Of a DNA stretch of 9,035 nucleotides, positions 1-7,500 are shown piece after piece; positions within the stretch are counted from its first letter, which is position 1, and every line of letters begins with the position of its first letter. The stretch comes from an uncultured Prosthecobacter sp. (GTDB lineage Bacteria > Verrucomicrobiota > Verrucomicrobiia > Verrucomicrobiales > Verrucomicrobiaceae), in the NCBI GenBank assembly GCA_937941745.1, contig CALDGV010000774.1:1-9035 (forward strand), written 5' to 3'. The position numbers and the translations under genes are program-made. Under the pieces are notes generated by a model that was not told the origin of the DNA, searched no databases, and saw only the letters and a list, made by a program, of their open reading frames with translations.

Positions 1-811
1 CACGACCTTCGTCGAGCAGCTTGCGGAACATTTCGATGTCGGTGACGGTGGTCTTCATCGTAGGCTTGATGCCGACGATTTCGACTTCCTGCATCTTCTT
101 GACGATGCCACGCTCCACACGGCCGGTGCAGACGGTGCCACGACCTTCGATCGCGAACACGTCTTCGATCGGCATCAGGAAGTCCTGATCGATCGGACGC
201 TCAGGCAGCGGGATGTAGCTGTCCACAGCTTCCATGAGCTTGAGGATGTTGGCGCGCTGAGTGGCGTCACCTTCCAGGGCCTTGAGGGCGGAACCCTTGA
301 CGATCGGGATGTCATCACCCGGGAAGTCATACTTGGAAAGGAGGTCACGAACTTCCATTTCGACGAGGTCAAGGAGTTCTGGATCGTCCACCATGTCCAC
401 CTTGTTGAGGAAGACCACGATGGCAGGCACGCCGACCTGACGAGCAAGCAGGATGTGCTCACGAGTCTGGGGCATCGGGCCGTCGGCAGCGGAGCAGACG
501 AGGATGGCGCCGTCCATCTGGGCAGCACCGGTGATCATGTTCTTCACATAGTCAGCGTGACCAGGGCAGTCCACGTGAGCATAGTGACGGTTGTCGGTCT
601 GATATTCGACGTGAGCGGTGTTGATGGTGATACCGCGAGCCTTCTCTTCAGGAGCGGCGTCGATTTCATCATACTTCTTAGCCTCGGCGAAACCCTTCTC
701 AGCGAGGGTCGTCGTGATGGCGGCGGTGAGGGTGGTTTTGCCGTGGTCAACGTGACCGATGGTGCCGATGTTGACGTGCGGCTTGTTGCGTTGGAATGCT
801 TCTTTAGCCAT
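1..811 (-). CDS. tuf: Elongation factor Tu, C-terminus cut by window edge
   Basis: EF-Tu is the cytoplasmic GTPase that carries aminoacyl-tRNA to the ribosomal A site. Reading the minus strand from the ATG at 811-809 gives 270 residues with no stop before the left edge; the family is usually about 395 residues, so domain 1, most of domain 2 and nothing of domain 3 are present. The GTPase motifs are all visible: P-loop GHVDHGKT (residues 19-26), switch I RGITI (59-63), DCPGH (81-85), NKVD (136-139) and SAL (174-176). Domain 2 begins near residue 210. The start is fixed by the conserved N-terminus [14 protein letters not shown]. No Shine-Dalgarno sequence precedes it; the 15 bases upstream are rich in C and A. 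Codon use is strongly biased, as expected of a highly expressed gene (14 of 19 Thr codons are ACC). tRNA-Thr lies 78 bases upstream in the same direction, so co-transcription is likely. Identification is essentially certain; whether the genome has a second tuf copy cannot be seen. Confidence 0.98.
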   Translation of the reverse strand, partial: MAKEAFQRNKPHVNIGTIGHVDHGKTTLTAAITTTLAEKGFAEAKKYDEIDAAPEEKARGITINTAHVEYQTDNRHYAHVDCPGHADYVKNMITGAAQMDGAILVCSAADGPMPQTREHILLARQVGVPAIVVFLNKVDMVDDPELLDLVEMEVRDLLSKYDFPGDDIPIVKGSALKALEGDATQRANILKLMEAVDSYIPLPERPIDQDFLMPIEDVFAIEGRGTVCTGRVERGIVKKMQEVEIVGIKPTMKTTVTDIEMFRKLLDEGR

Positions 812-889
812 TGGGTGTGAGGGGTTGTGCGCTTGGGGCTGGTTCGTTTGTCGTGAAACGGAAACTCCGGGCGCAAATCGACGCTGGCA

Positions 890-964
890 TGGAGCTGTTG
901 AAGGGATTTGAACCCTCGACCTCGTCCTTACCAAGGACGTGCTCTACCACTGAGCTACAACAGC
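890..964 (-). tRNA. tRNA-Thr (anticodon GGU)
   Basis: The minus strand folds into a full cloverleaf. The acceptor arm is GCTGTTG (964-958) paired with CAACAGC (900-894). The D stem is GCTC/GAGC, the anticodon stem CGTCC/GGACG, and the T stem GAGGG/CCCTT with one G-T pair around the loop TTCAAAT. The anticodon loop is TTGGTAA, giving anticodon GGU, which reads ACC and, by wobble, ACU. The variable loop is the short AGGTC. The discriminator base is U (893), and CCA is encoded in the gene (892-890). The gene sits directly upstream of tuf, as tRNA-Thr(GGU) does before tufB in Escherichia coli and in many other bacteria. The two genes are probably one transcript, with the tRNA released by RNase P and a 3' processing nuclease. 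Confidence 0.97.
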
Positions 965-1028
965 ATTGACCGGCGGCGATTCACCAGGGAATCTCCTCCT
1001 CTTTCGACAACAAAACCGAGGCACACAA

Positions 1029-1051
1029 AACCTTTGGCTTTCGTCAAGGTT
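1029..1051 (-). repeat. Small hairpin in the putative tRNA-Thr leader
   Basis: AACCTT at 1029-1034 is complementary to AAGGTT at 1046-1051, with an 11-base loop. In the minus-strand transcript the loop contains CGAAAG, a GAAA tetraloop closed by one C-G pair. It would lie about 65 bases before the tRNA 5' end. It may be a processing or stability element, but the stem is short and could be chance. Confidence 0.25.
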
Positions 1052-1088
1052 CATACACCCCGGTCTGGTTCCCGAAAAAGTGAAAGCG

Positions 1089-1116
1089 AAACTAGGGTGA
1101 TGTGTGGGACTGTCAA
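1089..1116 (-). promoter_or_regulatory. Putative sigma-70-type promoter of tRNA-Thr-tuf
   Basis: On the minus strand a perfect -35 hexamer TTGACA (1116-1111) is followed after 16 bases by TAGTTT (1094-1089), a weak -10 box that keeps the key first T, second A and last T. The next bases are CGC, and a run of four T residues lies just before the -35 box. Transcription would begin near 1082, giving a leader of about 118 bases before the tRNA. The perfect -35 and the position upstream of a stable-RNA gene support the call; the poor -10 match keeps it tentative. Confidence 0.45.
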
Positions 1117-1250
1117 AAACTATTTCGAGTTTCGGAAAGATTCCTTTTTCATTCGCCGGAGAGCTGCGGCGACGATTTTGGGCTCTGCGGTGACTGCTGC
1201 GGTTCTGCCGAATCCGGGAAACTCTGCCTAGCGGGAACCGTTTCGTGCGT

Positions 1251-3473
1251 ATGATCGGCAGCATGCGAGCCCCTTCCCTTCTCTTTCTGGTCTTCTGGCT
1301 ACCATTTTCAGCCTCGGGGAAGCCGCCTGCCACCGCCAAAAGCAGTCAAAAGTCGGTCGAGGCCATCGCCCAGGAGGTAAAGCCTTCGGTCATCAAGGTG
1401 CTGCAGGAAGGCCGCGAAGGGCTGGATGGCCTGGGAACAGGTTTTGTCGTGAGCAGCGACGGCCTGATTGCCACAAACCTGCATGTGATCGGCGAGGCCC
1501 GGCGGCTGGAGATCGAGACCCACGATGGCATCAAGCATGAGGTGACCGAAATCACGGCCACAGATTCCCACTGGGACCTGGCCCTGCTCCGTGTGGCGGC
1601 CAAGGGCTTGACCGCCCTACCGCTGGCGGACAGCGATCAGATCCGGCAAGGCCAGCCCGTCGTGGCCATGGGAAATCCCGAGGGCCTGGCCTTCAGCGTC
1701 GTCGATGGGGTTGTTTCCGAATACCCAGATGTAGTGAATGAAATCCCCATGATCCGACTGGCCCTGCCGGTGGAGCGTGGCAACAGCGGCGGGCCCCTGC
1801 TCGACCGCCAGGGCCGGGTGATCGGCCTGATCACCATGAAATCGGCAGTGACCGACAACCTCGGCTTTGCCATGCCGGTGAACGAACTAAAGCGGCTGAT
1901 GGCCAGCCCCAATCCCGTGCCGATGGACCGCTGGCTGACCATCGGGGTGCTGAATCCCAAGCTATGGAGTCCTGGCCTGGGCGCCCGCTGGACCCAGCGC
2001 GCTGGCATCATCAAATCCAGCGGCATGGGGGGAGGCTTCGGAGGCCGAACTCATTGTCTGAGCAAAACGGAAGTGCCCAAGGGCGCTTTTGAGGCAGCGG
2101 TAAACGTCAAGCTGGATGACGAAAGCGGTGCTGCCGGGCTGCTCTTCTGCGCCCAGGATGATGACCACTACTATGGTTTCTACCCCTCCAACGGCCGGAT
2201 GCGTCTGACCCGTTTCGAGGGGGCAGATGTCTATTCCTGGACCGTGCTGACGGAATTCCCCACGGAAGCCTACCGCCCCGGCACTTGGAATCATTTGCGA
2301 ATCCGGGTCGAGCCCGGCCAGATCACCGGCTGGGTGAATGGACAGCGTGTCTTGAATCACGAAGACTCTGTGCTGCGGGGAGGTCAGGCCGGCCTCTGCC
2401 GCTTCCGCAGCCCTTCTGCGGAATTCCGCGGTTTTCGCATCGGCAACGATCTTTCCGAAAAAGCCATTCCCGACGCCCTGGCGAAGAAAGTGAACACGGC
2501 GCTGGATGCCGTCGGCGCGCCTGATGGACGTGAAAAGGCGCTCGGCCAGCTTCTCCACGACCCCTCAGCCTCCCGGCGCCTGCTGCTGGAGCGCCGTAGG
2601 GAACTGGAAAAGCAGGTCGCCACGCTAAAAGACCTAGAAAAAGACCTCCACCGCAGGGCAGTGACCCGGGAGTTGCTGGCCGAACTGGCCAAGCCGGAGG
2701 ACCAGATCGACCTGCTCCGCGCCACGCTCCTGCTGGCGCGCCATGACAACGCCGAGGTGGATGTCGCCCAGTATCTCCAGCAGTTTGGCCGGCTGGTGGA
2801 AGAGCTGAAGAAAGATCCCGAAATCCGCCAGGGCACGGCGAGCGCAGTGAAGCGCCTCAACCGCTTCCTGTTTGAGGAAAACGGCTTCCATGGCAGCCGC
2901 CACGACTATGCCAACAAGTCCAACAGCTACATGAGCGCCCTTCTGGATGACCGCGAAGGCCTGCCCATCACCCTCAGTGTGCTCTACCTGGAACTGGCAC
3001 GTCGTCTGGGCGTGCCCGATGTGTTTGGCGTGCCGCTGCCCGGCAGGTTCATGATCGGCTGGAAGGACGGCCCCGAAGGTGAGCTCCGCCTGGTGGATGC
3101 CTTTGAAAAGGGCAAGGACCTGGCCGTCGCAGATGCCGCCCTCGAACTCACGGACCAGGGCCGCTTCCAAGAATCAGAACTGAAGCCTGCGGCCAAGCGC
3201 GACATCATTCTGCGCATGATCCGCAACCTGCTCGGCACGGCCCTGGATGAAAACAGCTCCGCCGATCATTCCCTGCCCTACCTGGACCTGACCGTGGCGA
3301 TTGACCCTGACGCCAGCGTCGAACGCCTGACCCGGGCCCAGGTGAATCAGCGCCTGGGCGACAAGGCGGCCGCCCGTGCTGATGTGCAATGGCTTGTGGA
3401 GCATTTTCCCGAATCGGGTCCCGAGGAGTTCCGCAGCAAGCTCGACGAGTGGCTGCAGAGCCTGAAGGAATAA
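1251..3473 (+). CDS. Secreted HtrA-like serine protease fused to ConA-like and SirB1-like domains
   Basis: Residues are numbered from the ATG at 1251 (740 aa). A signal peptide covers about residues 1-23 (hydrophobic LLFLVFWLPF, then SASG). Residues 33-215 form a trypsin-like HtrA/DegP-type protease with a full triad: His78 in TNLHVIG, Asp109 in HWDLALL and Ser179 in GNSGGPLL. No PDZ domain follows. Instead, residues 258-398 look like a concanavalin/laminin-G fold of the DUF1080 type (motifs GLLFCAQDDDHYYGF, PGTWNHLRI, VNGQRVL, GFRIG). A charged, probably coiled-coil helix spans 441-485. Residues 533-623 match the SirB1/transglutaminase-core-2 family (LNRFLFEENGF, NSYM, GLPITLSVLYLELARRLGV, LPGRF), and a TPR-like helical tail ends the protein. 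In the SirB1-like part the Cys position is Pro, as I recall for SirB1 proteins, and the usual LPGHF His is Arg599, so transglutaminase or protease activity there is unlikely. Starts at GTG 1245 and ATG 1263 are possible; ATG 1263 also gives a good signal peptide. It probably acts outside the cytoplasmic membrane on envelope proteins; the substrate is unknown. Confidence 0.9.
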   Translation: MIGSMRAPSLLFLVFWLPFSASGKPPATAKSSQKSVEAIAQEVKPSVIKVLQEGREGLDGLGTGFVVSSDGLIATNLHVIGEARRLEIETHDGIKHEVTEITATDSHWDLALLRVAAKGLTALPLADSDQIRQGQPVVAMGNPEGLAFSVVDGVVSEYPDVVNEIPMIRLALPVERGNSGGPLLDRQGRVIGLITMKSAVTDNLGFAMPVNELKRLMASPNPVPMDRWLTIGVLNPKLWSPGLGARWTQRAGIIKSSGMGGGFGGRTHCLSKTEVPKGAFEAAVNVKLDDESGAAGLLFCAQDDDHYYGFYPSNGRMRLTRFEGADVYSWTVLTEFPTEAYRPGTWNHLRIRVEPGQITGWVNGQRVLNHEDSVLRGGQAGLCRFRSPSAEFRGFRIGNDLSEKAIPDALAKKVNTALDAVGAPDGREKALGQLLHDPSASRRLLLERRRELEKQVATLKDLEKDLHRRAVTRELLAELAKPEDQIDLLRATLLLARHDNAEVDVAQYLQQFGRLVEELKKDPEIRQGTASAVKRLNRFLFEENGFHGSRHDYANKSNSYMSALLDDREGLPITLSVLYLELARRLGVPDVFGVPLPGRFMIGWKDGPEGELRLVDAFEKGKDLAVADAALELTDQGRFQESELKPAAKRDIILRMIRNLLGTALDENSSADHSLPYLDLTVAIDPDASVERLTRAQVNQRLGDKAAARADVQWLVEHFPESGPEEFRSKLDEWLQSLKE

Positions 3474-3487
3474 CCAGGAGCGAAGCC

Positions 3488-4450
3488 TTACGAGTCCCGA
3501 CGGAACACCCCGGGAGTGCTCATGGCCGTCTTTTTGGGCTTCGGAGCAGGCTTGGGGTCGAGGTTCTGAGCCAGCTCCTCTTCGCTCACGGAAGACTCCA
3601 CGCCTGAGGCAGGAACCTCCACCTTCGCCACCCAGAGAAGCGCATTCAGAATGGTTTTGCGGAAGTCGGCATTGCCCCAATTTTTGTGGAAGTGGCCGCC
3701 CGTGAAGCCAAAACCACGCCCACCGTCCGAACGCTCCACCGACCACATCGTGGCCTCAGGAGCGCCCTTCTCTGCCTGAATGTGCGGATAAGGGCCCTTG
3801 GGATAAACATACGGACCATCACGCGTGGCATCCGAGGGCGTGGCCACCAAGATCGGCACAAACTTGGTTCCGGCATCCTCTGCAGGCACGATGCCATCCT
3901 TGAACGCAGGGCGGAAGCGCATGTTGAAATACCACTCATCTTCAATTCGGAAGGGCTTCACGCCACGGGTGATCGGGTGCGTGGGAAGGCTGTCGAAATT
4001 GGGCTCCCAGATCGGGTTGCAGGAAAAGGCGTTTTCATAGTGCCCTCCCAGCCAGGCCTGAAATTCCCTGCCCCCCAGCTCCGGCACCACTTCGACTCCG
4101 TAGTGCATGCAGCCAAAGCCGACCCCCTTCTCCACCAGTTTTTGCAGCGTCTGGAGGTGGTCGCCCTGGACAGCAGGGTGGCCCTTGCCGCCATCCGCAT
4201 AGATCACCACCGCATCCGCATCTGCAAAAGTCGCCTCATCCTTGACCCAGCCCATCTCATGGCGGTCCACCACGAGGTTGGGGATGCCAGCGAGACACTT
4301 TTCCAGCAGCATCGTGCCGGCTCGAAATTCATGCATTCCCGGCGGATGCGATGGCTTGCCGGCGATGAGCACCAGCTTGCGCCTGCCATCAGGCGTGAGG
4401 GCTGGGGCCGCGACGGCGATAAGAAGAAGGGAGGCAAGCAGGAAACGCAT
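3488..4450 (-). CDS. Secreted ThuA-like domain protein
   Basis: This 320-aa protein belongs to the ThuA-like family (named after a trehalose-utilisation gene), which has a class-I glutamine-amidotransferase-like fold; its biochemical function is mostly unproven. A signal peptide covers about residues 1-19 (MRFLLASLLLIAVAAPA). Visible family motifs are GKPSHPPGMHE (31-41), DGGKGHP (86-92), GCMHYG (113-118), GGHYEN (136-141), THPITRG (157-163), DEWY (171-174) and the closing GRGFGFTGGHFHKNWG (244-259). The last 40 residues are a low-complexity Pro/Lys/Glu-rich tail that looks disordered. The frame is open back to 4585, but the ATG at 4450 is chosen because it begins the signal peptide and avoids overlap with the upstream gene. 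The gene follows the 1343-aa membrane protein by 85 bases on the same strand, so co-transcription is possible. ThuA-like proteins are common in Verrucomicrobia and Planctomycetes, often near sugar-metabolism genes; no sugar enzyme flanks it directly here. No clear Shine-Dalgarno sequence is seen. Confidence 0.92.
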   Translation of the reverse strand: MRFLLASLLLIAVAAPALTPDGRRKLVLIAGKPSHPPGMHEFRAGTMLLEKCLAGIPNLVVDRHEMGWVKDEATFADADAVVIYADGGKGHPAVQGDHLQTLQKLVEKGVGFGCMHYGVEVVPELGGREFQAWLGGHYENAFSCNPIWEPNFDSLPTHPITRGVKPFRIEDEWYFNMRFRPAFKDGIVPAEDAGTKFVPILVATPSDATRDGPYVYPKGPYPHIQAEKGAPEATMWSVERSDGGRGFGFTGGHFHKNWGNADFRKTILNALLWVAKVEVPASGVESSVSEEELAQNLDPKPAPKPKKTAMSTPGVFRRDS

Positions 4451-4535
4451 GACGATGAAAGTGTGTAGGCTTGGAACTGAGGAAAGAGATCTTGGAAACC
4501 AGAATACTGGGGGCTTGGCAAGCCACGAATCAGGC

Positions 4536-7500
4536 TCACTGGCGCGGCAGGGGCGGAGGAGTGGGGGCCTTGGCAGGTTCGTCATTCATCCAAATACCTC
4601 CGGCAGTGAGCTGACGGAAAGCCCAGGGGAGCCAGCGCAGCACCCGGGAGGCGAGCCAGAGCGCCCACACCAGCATAAGGGCGCGATAGACCCAGATGGA
4701 GACGGAAATCACCACTGGCCGGGGCAGCCCGCCCTCGGCCGTGCGGTCCTGAAACCATTGCAGCAGGTCGGTCGTCGAGCCGTTGCCGGTCACAAACATC
4801 TCGGGCCGGCCCAGCAGGCCCTGATGCACGACGGCCAGCATGCAGAACAGCGCGATCAGCGAGGCTCCGGCAAGAAAGACCTGCAGGAGATTGAAGGCGA
4901 CCGCAGGCTTGATGGCCGACGCGGCAGAACCACGCCAGGCGATCACGAAAAACCACAGCACCACGGCGGCACCGATCAAGAGCGGAAGCTGCATGAAGCC
5001 GAGCATGAGCAGCGCCCATTCATACCCCTTCAGCGGCGAAAGCTTGATCTTGGCGAGCACGAAGCCAAGCAGCGCCGCAGCGACCGCAAGGCCCCAGAAA
5101 CGCACAGCCGGGCCGCGCATCGGTCCGCCAGCCCAGAGGAGCCAGCGAGAGGAGGGCATGTGCACCGCGGTGGTGATGTTGGAGGCCATGACCGGAAGTG
5201 TGATGGCATCCGTAGGCATGCGGAAGGCAAGCACTCCCGGCGTCTTCCATTCCAGTGAAACCTCCTGATCTCCCGGGCGCACAGGAAGGATGACGCTGCT
5301 GCCTTCGCGCCGCACAGGAAGCTCCTGGCCGCGCACACGCAGCGAGCTGATGGCGGACTCCGCAGGCAGTTCAAGGCGGAAATCCTCCCCCAAACTGGCC
5401 TGCACCTGCATCGTAAGCTGCGTGCTGTGCTGCCGGTCGCCCAGTCGGGTGACCTGCTGCACCTGATGGATGGTGGTGGTCGCCCCTTGAACGGCCTCGG
5501 GACGCGAGACACTGAGCTTCACGCTCTCACCGGGCCAGGGAGTCCAAACCGGCACCAGTTGGGCCTGCGAGCCTTCATAAACAGGTGCGAGCCCCTCGTG
5601 ATGCACGTTCCAGACCGGCGATGCGGTAAGTTTCCAGCGCTCTACCCAGTTCTCACCTGCCTCGGCCTTCAAAGTGAGGTCAGGGACAGGCGCCAGCTCA
5701 CTCTCCCAGCTCACTTCTTCATCGCCGGCTCCAAAGCGCACTTCGATGCGCCCCTTGTCGGCATTGATGCCAGGTGTCATCAAACGCTCAGAGGCAAGCA
5801 GCGGCACGCTGAGCGAGATGGCTTTGCCAGCTGGAGAGAGGCGTTTCACCTTGGTGTGAACCTGCCAGATGAGACCAAGCTCCAACTCACGTTCGATGCG
5901 CACGACCGGGAAGAAGTCCTTCTGATCGTAAGCCGCCTCAGCACTGGCGCTCCGGTTCTGCTCGACGAAGAACACTTGATCCTCAGGCACACCGTTGGGT
6001 CGCAGACCGGTCACAGTCCAGCCTGCGGCATCGACCTGCACCTGCCTTGGCTTCAAAAGGAAGCTCCACTGCCACTCCGCGCCCGGTGGGATGAGGCCAG
6101 CGACCTTCACCGTCTGCACGCCGGGCGTGGCAAGAACCCAAAGATACCCTTCATGCCGAAGCGTGATGGCATCCCCGACACTCAGCGGACTCCATGAGGG
6201 CATTTTGCCCGGCAGCGGCACTGCCACGAGATCGCTGGCATGGATCTCAACCTCCATTTCGAGGCGGTGGCCCTGCAACTTGAGCCGCACCTGAGGGATC
6301 TCGGCGCGTTGCGGGTCCTGAGGCCTCATGGCAAGCACCCGCTCGCGAAGCTGCTCCAGCATTTCCGGCGAAGGGATCTGGGCCTGGGCTTGGCTGACAG
6401 AGAGGCACATCCCAACCAGCGCGGCTGCCACAGAAGTCTTGGCGAGGTTCACTTGTGGCATCGCAGGCAGGTCACGCCCACGACGGAGCAGCAGCCAGAC
6501 GAGCAGCACGATCAATCCCACCCGGAGAAAGGCAATCCCCCTCTCCACCCCGCATGGAATCAGCCAGAGCGCGATCTTTTCCTCTGCCGCCACCGGCCCA
6601 CGCCAGCCAAAGCTGACCTCCCGCCATTTCCATTGAGGCACGGCTGGGCCGGTCTGAATCCTGGCCTTGGTGTCATATTGAAGGTTGGACTTGATGTCGA
6701 ACTTGCCGCTCTTCTGCAGGTAGGACCTGCCGGCAGAGCTCATCGGGTTGATGGCACTTCCCACACGCTCGCGAATGCCCTCAGCCGCAGCAGGAGCGGC
6801 AGGAGGAGGCGCAGGGTCAAGCACGTCTGCCGGCTGCATCTCGGGCTGCCAGGTGCCCCGGTGAGGCTCCAACTGAGGATAAAGCCCCTGCTGGATCTGC
6901 TGGATGATGAAGGGAGCCGCGTTGAGCGCGAAGAGAAGCAGGGCGCCCATCTTCAGGCCGTTCATCAGCCTGGGGGCCAGATGTGCGGGCACAAAACGGG
7001 CGGTGGCGAGCATGGCGACAAGAATCACCCACGTCACACGCGGCGCATTGAGTTCATGGTAGGTCACAAGGATGCCAAGGACACCGACCAAAGCCGTCTT
7101 CAACCCCCAGGTGCGCCAGACTGCCAGGGTGACAATCAGCAGCATGAACACATCAAACAGCGACCAAGAAGTCAGCCAGTCGCCACGGCTCCAGTCCGCC
7201 CCAAAAACGGCCAGCAGCCGCCACCCGGGCGGAAGGTTCATGCGGGCTTCCAGAGCCTCCGCATCATGCTGCCAGCCCGTGGCGGCGATGCGCGGACTGC
7301 GCTCCAGCCTGCCCACGGCCTGAAGACTGAGATTCCGCTCACGGATCTCCACGCCTTCCATGCCGCTGGCCGGATTTTTGGTGATCAACTGCCCCACACC
7401 TCCCATCTTCACCGCACCCAGCTTGTGACCTTGCGCCGCATCGAGACGCCAGGTCTGCTGGCCGCGGCCGCTCAGCTCATCCTGGTAGGTCATGTTCTTC

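Larger units (their letters stand above)
965..1250. other. Divergent intergenic region upstream of tRNA-Thr-tuf and the protease gene
   Basis: This 286-base stretch separates the 5' end of tRNA-Thr (minus strand) from the protease start (plus strand). Short open frames cross it on both strands, but they are R/P/S-rich and run through the tRNA, so I take it as non-coding. It contains a likely minus-strand promoter (1089-1116), a 7-base inverted repeat flanking that promoter and a small hairpin (1029-1051) that would lie in the tRNA leader. I could not find a convincing -35/-10 pair for the plus-strand protease gene, nor a Shine-Dalgarno sequence before its start. Confidence 0.7.

Noticed and set aside
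455..820. Plus- and minus-strand open frames of 110-121 codons in the tuf region
   Set aside because: They lie over the highly conserved EF-Tu frame and have no features of their own.
908..1339. Small open frames on both strands through the tRNA and divergent region
   Set aside because: They cross the tRNA gene or the protease signal peptide, are rich in Arg, Pro and Ser, and lack a ribosome binding site.
3686..4468. A 260-codon plus-strand open frame opposite the ThuA gene
   Set aside because: It is a shadow of the ThuA frame, which has conserved family motifs along its whole length; the antisense product has none.
4451..4585. N-terminal extension of the ThuA frame to an upstream ATG at 4585
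   Set aside because: It would overlap the end of the 1343-aa gene and place about 45 unrelated residues before an obvious signal peptide that begins at 4450.
4242..5258. A 338-codon plus-strand open frame across the ThuA/1343-aa junction
   Set aside because: It is antisense to two supported genes, has a low-complexity Gly/Arg/His/Gln composition and crosses their intergenic gap.
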